Below, in pieces: positions 45,477 through 53,293 of a stretch of 64,000 nucleotides of DNA. The DNA is from Ch128b sp964527925 (GTDB lineage Bacteria > Bacteroidota > Ignavibacteria > Ch128b). The translations under genes and the position numbers were made by a program. Location of the stretch: the NCBI GenBank assembly GCA_964527925.1, contig CAZGQO010000007.1, forward strand, positions 1 to 64,000, written 5' to 3'. How positions within the stretch are numbered: position 1 is the stretch's first letter; each line of letters opens with the position of its first letter. The notes beneath the pieces were generated by a model that saw only the letters and a list, made by a program, of their open reading frames with translations, was not told where the DNA came from and did not search any database.

Positions 45477-45968
45477 TTATCTGTACTTTGATTTTAGTTT
45501 ATTCCACTTCTGAAGAAACTCCTGGTAATTCTGAACCATAAGCGAATAAAATTCCTCCATTTCATCTAATCTTAAAAGTATTTCATTAATTCCATCATGA
45601 TTGGATTTCTTTGCTTTGAGTTTTAATTCAGAAGCAAGTCTTTTATTCTTTTTGATTAATTCAAAATTATTTCTGAAAGCATTTTCGAAGATGTCTGGAT
45701 GTGCTTCGTAAAAATCTTTCCGGCTTCCAGGTACCCAGACTTTTCTGATAAGATTTTTATCTCGCAGTCTACGAATAATTTGGCTGACAGGTCCTTTGCT
45801 TCGTTTCAGCAACTTACAGATATCGTCAAGTGAAAGTGGCTGATTTGAAAATATCATCAGCGCAACGATATGCCCCATTAGTTTACTCAATCCAAAAGCT
45901 TTGTATGCTTCTCCAAAGCTCTGGATTATTTCTCTTTTGATTTTTTCATCTATTTTCAGCGTTTTCAT
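45477..45968 (-). CDS. GbsR/MarR-type transcriptional regulator
   Basis: A 163-aa regulator. I start it at the ATG at 45968, because an upstream TTG reading would translate the palindrome region. The sequence opens MKTLKIDEKIKREIIQSFGE and has the GbsR-like AFGLSKLMGHIVALMIFSNQ, a winged HTH (DDICKLLKRSKGPVSQIIRR LR, where KRSKGPVSQIIRR is the recognition helix), and a basic wing (KVWVPGSRKDFYEAHP). A long helical tail suits dimerisation. It probably controls its own operon through the palindrome 3 bp upstream, and possibly the divergent aldehyde dehydrogenase. The ligand is unknown; GbsR itself senses choline, which need not apply here. Confidence 0.85.
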   Translation of the reverse strand: MKTLKIDEKIKREIIQSFGEAYKAFGLSKLMGHIVALMIFSNQPLSLDDICKLLKRSKGPVSQIIRRLRDKNLIRKVWVPGSRKDFYEAHPDIFENAFRNNFELIKKNKRLASELKLKAKKSNHDGINEILLRLDEMEEFYSLMVQNYQEFLQKWNKLKSKYR

Positions 45969-45970
45969 TT

Positions 45971-45986
45971 TTTCAAACGTTTGAAA
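45971..45986. promoter_or_regulatory. 16-bp perfect palindrome, candidate operator of the GbsR-type regulator
   Basis: TTTCAAACGTTTGAAA is a perfect palindrome 2 bp upstream of the chosen regulator ATG. A further GAAACTTCTGAAAC-like half-site follows at about 45983-45996. On the minus strand a TTGACA lies at 46022-46017 with TAAGTT 17 bp downstream, so a repressor bound here would sit just after the promoter. This is the kind of site a dimeric winged-HTH protein binds. Confidence 0.6.
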
Positions 45987-46050
45987 CTTCTGAAACTTAA
46001 AAATATTGAAATTTTTTGTCAAGCATCTATGTCCCGGTGAATCACTCTAT

Positions 46051-46083
46051 TTATTCAACTCTCAAAAAAAATGATTTGAATAA
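46051..46083. promoter_or_regulatory. Inverted repeat in the divergent regulator/aldehyde-dehydrogenase spacer
   Basis: TTATTCAA (46051-46058) and TTGAATAA (46076-46083) are perfect 8-bp inverted arms separated by 17 bp, about 57 bp before the aldehyde dehydrogenase start. It may be a second control site. The half-sites share the TTCAA core with the palindrome at 45971. Confidence 0.4.
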
Positions 46084-46139
46084 GACATTTCTTTTTTCTA
46101 ATTAGAAATCAAAAACAATAAAAATTATGGAGGTGCAGG

Positions 46140-47567
46140 ATGCAACATGTAGGTTTTCTAATAGATGGAAAGATTATTTTCACTTCAAAAAAATTTAATG
46201 TCGAAAGTAAATCCAATCATCAGGTGTTTGCAACTTGCTCTCTTACCTTTGAAAACGAGATTGATAAAGCAATTGAAGCAGCTTCAAAAGCCTTTGAAGT
46301 GACCAAAAAATTACCATCCTACAAGCGTAAAGAATTTCTTCAGAAAATTTCAAAAAAATTAGAAGAATATAAAGAAGAATTAGCTCACCTAATTTCAATT
46401 GAAGTTGGAAAACCAATCAAACTCTCAAGACTTGAAGTTGAAAGATCAATAAATACTTTTCAATTTGCATCAGAAGAAATTGACAGATTGAATGGTGAAT
46501 ATCTTCACCTTGATCTGGTTCCTAATTCTGAAAACAGATTCAGCATAACAAAAAGATTTCCAATCGGACCTGTGCTTGCAATCAGCCCTTTTAACTTCCC
46601 GATTAATTTAGCAGCTCATAAGATTGCACCTGCAATTGCTGTTGGCAATACAATTATCTTCAAACCAGCAACAACTGCAATGGTCACAGGCAACAAATTT
46701 GCTTCAATCATAAACGAAGTTGTCGGAATTCCGGGATTTATAAATTCAATCAACTGTTCAGGTTCGACTCTTGAAAAATTTACAAATGATGAAAGAATTA
46801 AAAAGGTAAGTTTCACAGGAAGCAGTGAAGTTGGTTGGAGAATAAAACAACTTGCCGTTAAACAAAAAGTCACTCTTGAACTTGGAGGGAATGCAGGCGC
46901 ATTAGTTGATGTTGATGCTGATCTCGATTTTGCGGTTCCAAGATTGGTTAGTGGTTCCTTTGCTTACGCAGGACAAATTTGTGTTTCAGTGCAGAGAATT
47001 TATGTGTTGAAAGAAATTTTTAAAGAATTTATTGAACTCTTTGTTGAAGAAACTAAAAAAGTAGAGTATGGTGATCCACTAAATGAAAATTTAATCGTGG
47101 GACCAATGATAACTGAAAATGATGCAAAGAGGATTGAAAAATGGGTTCAAGAAGCTGTTAACGATGGTGCAAAAATTTTAATTGGTGGAAAACGCAAAGG
47201 TGAGTTTTACGAACCAACAGTTCTAACAAATACAAAACCAGATATGAAAGTAAATAAACTGGAAGCCTTCGCTCCAATTGTAACGATTGAACCAGTTGAT
47301 TCGTTTGCTGAGGGAATAAATCAAATAAACAATTCTATTTATGGATTACAGGCGGGTGTGTTTTCAAATAATCTAAAGAATATTATAGAAGCATTTGAAA
47401 ATATTAATGTTGGCGGTGTGATTATAAATGATTATCCAACATTTAGAGTTGATAATATGCCGTATGGTGGAGTTAAAGATAGCGGATTTGGTCGAGAAGG
47501 TCTTCGATACGCAATTGAAGAAATGAGTGAATTAAAATTAGCCGTTTTTAATAAGTTGATTCGTTAA
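46140..47567 (+). CDS. Aldehyde dehydrogenase family protein (NAD(P)+)
   Basis: A 475-aa ALDH. The ATG has GGAGG six bases upstream. Landmarks: SPFNFP with catalytic Asn152, FKPATTA with Lys175, FTGSSEVGW, general base Glu247 in LELGGNAG, nucleophile Cys281 in GQICVSVQ, and YGGVKDSGFGREG near the end. It oxidises an aldehyde to the acid (family knowledge). The wording resembles lactaldehyde/GapN-like members; substrate uncertain. It is divergent from the GbsR-type regulator, and the acid it forms could enter the adjacent acyl-CoA synthetase pathway (inference). Confidence 0.93.
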   Translation: MQHVGFLIDGKIIFTSKKFNVESKSNHQVFATCSLTFENEIDKAIEAASKAFEVTKKLPSYKRKEFLQKISKKLEEYKEELAHLISIEVGKPIKLSRLEVERSINTFQFASEEIDRLNGEYLHLDLVPNSENRFSITKRFPIGPVLAISPFNFPINLAAHKIAPAIAVGNTIIFKPATTAMVTGNKFASIINEVVGIPGFINSINCSGSTLEKFTNDERIKKVSFTGSSEVGWRIKQLAVKQKVTLELGGNAGALVDVDADLDFAVPRLVSGSFAYAGQICVSVQRIYVLKEIFKEFIELFVEETKKVEYGDPLNENLIVGPMITENDAKRIEKWVQEAVNDGAKILIGGKRKGEFYEPTVLTNTKPDMKVNKLEAFAPIVTIEPVDSFAEGINQINNSIYGLQAGVFSNNLKNIIEAFENINVGGVIINDYPTFRVDNMPYGGVKDSGFGREGLRYAIEEMSELKLAVFNKLIR

Positions 47568-47584
47568 GTCGAATAATTATTTTT

Positions 47585-49531
47585 TTAAGAAGATTGATCT
47601 TTAGAAAAAACAGTAATCAATGCATTAATCAAGTCAGCTCTTCGTACTGGTTTTGGAATGAAAATTATTCCCATCTCTTCCATTTGTTCTTTCAATCCAC
47701 TTAAAATATCAGCTGATGTTGTAACAATCTTTAAGTTCTGAAGTTTTCCTCTTTTCTTAATTTCTTTGATAACATCCATTCCGGGTATATCTGGTAACCT
47801 GAGATCGAGTACAATTCCATCATATTCTTCAGTGATAAGTTTATTCAGAGCTAATTTTCCAGAGAAAACTGTTTCAACATCACATTCCGATAACATTAAC
47901 TTGAACAATTTGTGATTGTATTCTTGATCATCAACAACAAGAATTTTCTTTCCTTTTATTGCAGATAAATCCTTGGGTATTTGAACAACTTCTGCTTCTT
48001 CAATTTGCTCAGTCCTAACAGCTGGATATGTGAATGTAACTGTTGTACCTACATTCTTTTTGCTTTCAATTTTTATATCACCTTTCCATAAATTTATTAT
48101 TTCTTTGGAAATTGCAAGCCCAAGTCCTGTTCCACCATACTTTTGCGAAATTTCAGGTGCCTGCTCAAAAGGAATAAATAATCTATTTAATTCTTCTTGA
48201 GTCATTCCGATTCCGGTATCACTAATTTTGAAAACCAGGACTCCGTTGTTGTATCTTACATCTACGGAAATTAAACCTTCGTCAGTAAATTTCACAGCAT
48301 TATCGAGAATATTGAGTAAAACTCTTTGAAGATTATGAGCATCAATCATAAAATATGCATCAGGTTCAACGTTAGAATTATAATCGAGAGCTACTTTCTT
48401 GCCGATCAATTTCACTTCAATCATTGATAAGACAGATTTCATCAATGCAATTAAGTTATAAGGTTTCTCTATTATCTTTATTTTACTTGCTTCGGCTTTT
48501 GACAAATCAAGAATGTCATTTAAAACTTTTAAGAGATGCTCAGCGCTTTTTTGAATGTATGTTAGAAACTCTTTTAATTCTCCATCGACATCCATACTTA
48601 CAAGTATATCTACATATCCAAGGATTATGTTTATCGGAGACCTCAGCTCATGGGACATGTTTGCCATAAATCTTGATTTTGTAGCTGCAACCAGATCCTT
48701 TTGTTTAACAGTTTCTTCCAGAGACTTGATATAATCCTTTTCTTTACTGATATCATGAAAAGCAATCAAAAAGCAAGGTCTACGATGATATGTGATCTCG
48801 GCAGGATACATGTTCACCCACAATTTCAACTTATCATGATAACGCTGCATCTTAACTGATTTTGAAAATTTATCTTCTAAAATCTCTCCAGAAAATAATT
48901 TTTCAACAACACTCACACTTTCAGAATCAACAAGATCCCAGATTTTTCTCCCTAAATTTTCATTACTTAATAGCTGGAGTAAATCCATCCCTTTTTTATT
49001 TGTAAACAAGATATCCAGAGTTTCTTTATCGATAATTAAAATTCCAATGCCAATCTTATCAAGAATCTCTTTGTGTAATTTTTCAAGTGTCTGGAATTTT
49101 TCTCTATAATTTATTTCTTCTGATATATCTCTTACGATTATCAAAAATGATGAATTTTTTCTGCCCTTTAATTTGAGTGGTTGCAAGTTTACATTAGTAA
49201 AAATTTCAATACCATTTTTAGTTAAAAGTTGAGTTTCATAATTGATCAATGATTTTTCAGATAATATAGATCTAATGATTGTATTCTTTTCTTTTTCTGA
49301 CTCAGAAATCAAGGCACCAATGTGCTTATTAAGAATTAATTTTTCAGTGAAGCCAAATATTTTCGTTGCTGCACCACTCCAGTATTCAATCAAACCCCGT
49401 GAATTAACGAGAATAATAGCTTCAGAAGTAAGGTCTAAAAATTTTTTTATAACCCCGTCTTCAATGAGATTGCTTTGCAATAGCTTCTTAATATCTTTTA
49501 ATGTTTTTGATTTATTTGATTTTTCTTCCAT
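47585..49531 (-). CDS. Hybrid PAS histidine kinase with C-terminal receiver
   Basis: A 648-aa cytoplasmic hybrid kinase with no membrane segment seen. The ATG at 49531 is preferred over a TTG at 49537. A PAS domain covers about 30-140 (LTSEAIILVNSRGLIEYWSG, RDISEE). A second PAS covers about 155-265 (GIGILIIDKETLDILFTNKK, FHDISKEKDY). The HisKA box is MSHELRSPINI with His294. The ATPase domain has DNAVKFTDEG, SDTGIGMT and GGTGLGLAIS. The receiver spans 527-645 with phospho-acceptor Asp576 (LDLRLPD) and Lys627 (PKPV). Signal unknown. It could feed the degenerate stand-alone receiver 4 kb away (speculation). Confidence 0.93.
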   Translation of the reverse strand: MEEKSNKSKTLKDIKKLLQSNLIEDGVIKKFLDLTSEAIILVNSRGLIEYWSGAATKIFGFTEKLILNKHIGALISESEKEKNTIIRSILSEKSLINYETQLLTKNGIEIFTNVNLQPLKLKGRKNSSFLIIVRDISEEINYREKFQTLEKLHKEILDKIGIGILIIDKETLDILFTNKKGMDLLQLLSNENLGRKIWDLVDSESVSVVEKLFSGEILEDKFSKSVKMQRYHDKLKLWVNMYPAEITYHRRPCFLIAFHDISKEKDYIKSLEETVKQKDLVAATKSRFMANMSHELRSPINIILGYVDILVSMDVDGELKEFLTYIQKSAEHLLKVLNDILDLSKAEASKIKIIEKPYNLIALMKSVLSMIEVKLIGKKVALDYNSNVEPDAYFMIDAHNLQRVLLNILDNAVKFTDEGLISVDVRYNNGVLVFKISDTGIGMTQEELNRLFIPFEQAPEISQKYGGTGLGLAISKEIINLWKGDIKIESKKNVGTTVTFTYPAVRTEQIEEAEVVQIPKDLSAIKGKKILVVDDQEYNHKLFKLMLSECDVETVFSGKLALNKLITEEYDGIVLDLRLPDIPGMDVIKEIKKRGKLQNLKIVTTSADILSGLKEQMEEMGIIFIPKPVRRADLINALITVFSKDQSS

Positions 49532-49635
49532 TGTCAAATACCAATTGATTTTGTTTTTAAAATAAGAAAATTTAAAACTAGAGTTAAATTAATATTTTTT
49601 TTGATTTAGCCTTTTTCACTATTTTTGAGGTAGAT

Positions 49636-50715
49636 ATGGAAACAAAAATTAAAAACCTCACTATTAAAAAAACCAATTCCCCAAAACGTATTCCCAGAGA
49701 AGACGAAATTGGTTTTGGTAAATTCTTTACGGATCATATTTTCGTGATGGATTATGATCCAGAACACGGTTGGCACAATCCGACAATTCAACCTTATTCA
49801 TCTTTACCAATTGAGCCTGGTAATATCACATTTCATTATGGACAAACAGTTTTTGATGGATTAAAGTGTTATTATGGAATTGATGGAAGAATCAGATTTT
49901 TTAGAGTGCGAGATTATTTAAAGAGATTTAGAAACTCCGCTCAAAAAATGTGTATTCCGGAATTCGATGTCGATGAACTGGTTGATTATTTAACAGAATT
50001 AATTCTATTAGATAAAGCTTGGGTTCCCAAAAAAGAAGGGACAGCATTATACATTCGTCCTTTAATTATTGCCTGGGATAATGCTCTTGGTGTTAGAAGT
50101 TCTTATACATATAGGATGTTTATTATTCTCAGTCCGGTTGGTTCTTATTATGCCGAAGGTTTTAATCCAGTAAAAATTTTAGTTGAAGAAACTTACTCAA
50201 GAACTGCACCTGGAGGATTAGGTTCATGCAAAACTGCTGCTAATTATGCTGCAAGTCTCTTTGGTGCTGAACTGGCAAAGAAAAAAGGTTACACACAGGT
50301 TTTATGGTTAGATGCATGTCTAAAAAAATACGTGGAAGAAGTGGGTACAATGAATATCTTTTTCAGAATAGATGATGATTTGATAACTCCTCCTCTTGAA
50401 GGGACAATACTTCCAGGAATAACCAGAGACAGTATTATCAAGATCGCAAAAAAAGAAAAAATGAATGTATGTAAAAGAAAGATTTCAATAGACGAAGTGA
50501 TAGAAGCTCATAAGGATGGAAGATTAAAAGAAGTATTTGGCTCAGGAACTGCAGCTGTAATTTCTCCAGTTGGGTTATTGAGTTATAAAGGTAAAGAATA
50601 TATTGTTAACGATTATAATATTGGTGAGTGGAGTAAATATTTCTACGATTTGATAACTGATTGGTATTATGGTAAATCAACCGATCCTTTTGGATGGATA
50701 ACTTTGGTTGAATAA
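49636..50715 (+). CDS. ilvE: Branched-chain amino acid aminotransferase
   Basis: A 359-aa fold-type IV PLP enzyme of the longer (eukaryote-like/BCAT-II) type. PLP Lys199 is in GSCKTAANYAASL. Other landmarks are FHYGQTVFDGLK, RFFRVRDYLKRF, TALYIRPLIIAWD, VEEVGTMNIFF and LPGITRDSIIKIA. It catalyses the last step of Leu, Ile and Val synthesis and the first step of their breakdown. It is 5 bp upstream of rsmI and shares its message. Confidence 0.95.
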   Translation: METKIKNLTIKKTNSPKRIPREDEIGFGKFFTDHIFVMDYDPEHGWHNPTIQPYSSLPIEPGNITFHYGQTVFDGLKCYYGIDGRIRFFRVRDYLKRFRNSAQKMCIPEFDVDELVDYLTELILLDKAWVPKKEGTALYIRPLIIAWDNALGVRSSYTYRMFIILSPVGSYYAEGFNPVKILVEETYSRTAPGGLGSCKTAANYAASLFGAELAKKKGYTQVLWLDACLKKYVEEVGTMNIFFRIDDDLITPPLEGTILPGITRDSIIKIAKKEKMNVCKRKISIDEVIEAHKDGRLKEVFGSGTAAVISPVGLLSYKGKEYIVNDYNIGEWSKYFYDLITDWYYGKSTDPFGWITLVE

Positions 50716-50720
50716 GAAAT

Positions 50721-51404
50721 TTGAACGGAACTTTATATTTAGTTTCAACCCACATTGGAAATTTAAGTGATTTAACATTCAGAGCAAAAAGAATTATCTC
50801 TGAATGTGATATTATTATTTTTGAAGAATTAAAACCTGCCCGAAGTTTACTAAAAAAACTTTCCCTCTTCAAAGAATTAATTCAATTAAATGAACACAAC
50901 GAAAAAGAAATTTCTGTTGAAATCATCAAACTGCTAAAATCAGGGAAAAATTGTGCATTAATATCAGATGCGGGTGCACCAATTTTTTCTGATCCCGGAA
51001 AATTTCTGATAAATCTTGCCAGATTAAATCAAATTCCTATCGCTATTGTACCCGGACCTGATTCTCTTATTTCATCTTTAATAACTTCTGGATTTGATGT
51101 GAGCAAGTTCTTCTTTGCGGGTTGGTTATCCAGAAAGAGCGAAGAAAGGAAAAGACAACTTGTAAATCTGAAAAGGATTAATTCAATAATTGCTATTATG
51201 GAAACTCCCTATAGAATAAAACAATTATTAACGGATACTCGAGATATTTTTGGAGATGAAATAGAAACTTGCATTGCTTGTGACTTAACTACAGAGAATG
51301 AAAAATTTATCAGAGGAAGTCTTAAGGAAGTTTATAATGAGGCTATAAAAATTGACAGGAAATTTGAATTCATACTAATTATAAATAATAGAAAAGGGAG
51401 TTAA
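50721..51404 (+). CDS. rsmI: 16S rRNA 2'-O-methyltransferase, RsmI-like
   Basis: A 227-aa tetrapyrrole-methylase-fold SAM enzyme. It begins with the RsmI signature MNGTLYLVSTHIGNLSDLTF, followed by FEELKPARSLLKKL, ALISDAGAPIFSDPGKFLI (canonical SDAGTPxxSDPG) and IAIVPGPDSLISSL. RsmI methylates C1402 in the decoding centre. The start codon is TTG, 5 bp after the ilvE stop. It is shorter than the E. coli enzyme (about 286 aa) and lacks the C-terminal extension. The end VYNEAIKIDRKFEFILIINN fits the family fold. Confidence 0.88.
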   Translation: MNGTLYLVSTHIGNLSDLTFRAKRIISECDIIIFEELKPARSLLKKLSLFKELIQLNEHNEKEISVEIIKLLKSGKNCALISDAGAPIFSDPGKFLINLARLNQIPIAIVPGPDSLISSLITSGFDVSKFFFAGWLSRKSEERKRQLVNLKRINSIIAIMETPYRIKQLLTDTRDIFGDEIETCIACDLTTENEKFIRGSLKEVYNEAIKIDRKFEFILIINNRKGS

Positions 51405-51416
51405 TTAAACTCCCTT
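51394..51416 (-). terminator. Hairpin shared by the converging rsmI and receiver stop codons
   Basis: AAGGGAGTT (51394-51402) / AACTCCCTT (51408-51416) forms a perfect 9-bp stem with loop AATTA. The loop region holds parts of both stop codons, and the stem encodes the last residues of both genes (KGS on plus, KGV on minus). On the minus strand it is followed by TTTTCTATTATTTA, a fair U-rich tail. Confidence 0.75.
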
Positions 51417-51785
51417 CAAACCTAAAGCGTCTTTTACTTTTTCCATTAACGATTGATAAGAAACCGGTGAAGTAACAAAATAATTTGCACCTAATTGGAA
51501 ACACAACTCCACAACTTCTTTATCATTCAAAGCAGATGCAACTATAACTTTAGTATTGTTGTTTTTAGGATTAGCTCTAATAAATTTTAAGACTTCAAAT
51601 CCACTAACCTCGGGCATCATTAAATCAAGAATAACAAGATCGTAATTTTTCTCAGCAATCTTTGCTTTGGCTTCTTTACCATTTGGTGCTGTGTCTGCAT
51701 CTAAACCTGCTCGTTTTAGATAGTGAAGATGCATTTTTACAACGAGGGGATTATCGTCCACTATAAGAATTTTATAATTATTCAT
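51405..51785 (-). CDS. Stand-alone receiver-domain protein lacking the conserved Lys
   Basis: A 126-aa CheY-like protein. Acidic pocket Asp10/Asp11, phospho-acceptor Asp54 in LVILDLMMPE, and the Ser84 switch position are present. The invariant Lys of receivers (KP motif) is replaced by Ser106 in FVTSPVS. It has no output domain. Its ATG overlaps the membrane glycosyltransferase stop by 4 bp (ATGA), so it is the terminal gene of the exopolysaccharide-type operon and may regulate it by protein contact (inference). Phosphorylation may still occur, but the Lys-dependent conformational switch would be altered. Confidence 0.88.
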   Translation of the reverse strand: MNNYKILIVDDNPLVVKMHLHYLKRAGLDADTAPNGKEAKAKIAEKNYDLVILDLMMPEVSGFEVLKFIRANPKNNNTKVIVASALNDKEVVELCFQLGANYFVTSPVSYQSLMEKVKDALGLKGV

Positions 51786-53293
51786 TGTTCCTCTATTGGA
51801 ATTTGTTGCTGCATAGTTGATTTATAAACTCTCCACTTTTGAGTTTCATATACTAATGTAGTGAAATCAAATCCTTTTTCAAAGGCATCTGGATACATTG
51901 CTGTTAATTGATCAAAGCCAGAAGCAGTGATATCCGGACGAGGGACTACAATATAATCAGCAGCAAATTGAGGTTGTTGAATTACTCTAAGATAATCATA
52001 TTGATATGGTAAATAAAATTGTTTTGGACTGGAGTAAAAACATACTATTGGATATCCAACTGCATCATCAATTAGAATCATATCATTTTTTGTTGTATTC
52101 TCTTTTAAGAATTTAGCGACTTGTAATTCTTCCTCAAATATATCTTGTACTTTTTCACCTTTCAATACAGCAGCAAAATTCTTTTCTGTTATATCAACCG
52201 AATATTCTAACGAAATATATCCAAGATAAATCGAAACAGCCATCACTAAAATCACAACAAATGCATAGACAGGTTTATATAAAGGTGAATTAATAAAATA
52301 ATACATAATAATTATACTTAACGGAATTAAAACACCGAACCAGCTATAAGATAATGCTGAAATTCCCAGAAATATTACTATAATTTGAAGTATAATAGGA
52401 GCAAAAGCAGCAACGAATAATGTAATCGTTCGAATTGTTGGTAGAACGAAATAATAAGCTGGATAAGTTAAAAATGACATCTTAACAACTATCCAAATTG
52501 CCCAAAGAATATTTCCCTTACCTTCCATGAGTTCAGGTCTTAGAGCCATTTCCTTGGATACTTGTTTGAAATAGGAATATGGACTGAAGTAAAAATAAAA
52601 TGCATCACCTGCAAATATCCAGTTAAGATAAACCCAGGAACCTAAAACTATAAATGTTGGAAGTACTAACATCAATGTAAGTGCAAAAATTCTTACAACA
52701 TTAAATTCAATAGTTTCAGAAATTAGAAATGGGGCGAACGGAATCAAAGCAAGTGTTAAGAAAAATGTATCGTATCTGATTCCTGACATTGCACCAAGAG
52801 CAACACCTGACAGGACTATATAATAAGGAATTCTTGTTTCATGAAATCTAAAAAATGAGTAAACAAATACAACAAAAAACAACATGTAAAGCGTCTGACT
52901 TGGTTGAGCAAATATTAAATATAAAAAGACTGGATTAATGAACATCAAAACGGTAATAAGTAATTTAACCAATGTATTTCCTGGAACCCATCTTAGATAT
53001 CTAATACACAAAGCGACTATAAATGCACCCCAAAAAGTAGAAACTATTAGTGATGCAATTGGAGTAGATGAGATTGCAAGAGGTAAGTAGAACAAATATG
53101 GCAATGGCGGATAAATTAAACCTAAGTTTTCCAGACGTGGTGGATTCCCACGCATTGCTAATTGTGCTTTTTCCATTAGAAATATGCCTTCCTGGGCGTA
53201 AAAATTAAGGTTCAGATATAAATAAGAACCAATTAAAAAGAATCCAACCCAGAAAAGCAGAAAAACTATTATGTCTCGAGGTTTTATTCCCAT
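51782..53293 (-). CDS. GT-C-like membrane glycosyltransferase (GT39/ArnT-type fold)
   Basis: A 503-aa polytopic protein with about 11-12 transmembrane helices. The first periplasmic loop has YLYLNLNFYAQEGIFLMEKA, where GT-C enzymes carry acidic residues (here Glu in QEG). Later there is NLGLIYPPLPYLFYLPLA, and a soluble C-terminal part (DDAVGYPIVCFYSSPKQFYL, FEKGFDFTTLVYETQKWRVY). GT-C enzymes transfer sugars from polyprenyl-phosphate donors (family knowledge). It abuts the GT2 synthase (its ATG follows that stop directly), so the two are expressed together and it may decorate or modify the polymer (inference). Confidence 0.82.
   Translation of the reverse strand: MGIKPRDIIVFLLFWVGFFLIGSYLYLNLNFYAQEGIFLMEKAQLAMRGNPPRLENLGLIYPPLPYLFYLPLAISSTPIASLIVSTFWGAFIVALCIRYLRWVPGNTLVKLLITVLMFINPVFLYLIFAQPSQTLYMLFFVVFVYSFFRFHETRIPYYIVLSGVALGAMSGIRYDTFFLTLALIPFAPFLISETIEFNVVRIFALTLMLVLPTFIVLGSWVYLNWIFAGDAFYFYFSPYSYFKQVSKEMALRPELMEGKGNILWAIWIVVKMSFLTYPAYYFVLPTIRTITLFVAAFAPIILQIIVIFLGISALSYSWFGVLIPLSIIIMYYFINSPLYKPVYAFVVILVMAVSIYLGYISLEYSVDITEKNFAAVLKGEKVQDIFEEELQVAKFLKENTTKNDMILIDDAVGYPIVCFYSSPKQFYLPYQYDYLRVIQQPQFAADYIVVPRPDITASGFDQLTAMYPDAFEKGFDFTTLVYETQKWRVYKSTMQQQIPIEEQ

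Noticed and set aside
45477..46022. Reading the regulator as a betaine/choline control gene (GbsR) for a betaine aldehyde dehydrogenase
   Set aside because: No choline transporter or choline dehydrogenase is present and the neighbours suggest acyl metabolism; only the regulator family resembles GbsR.
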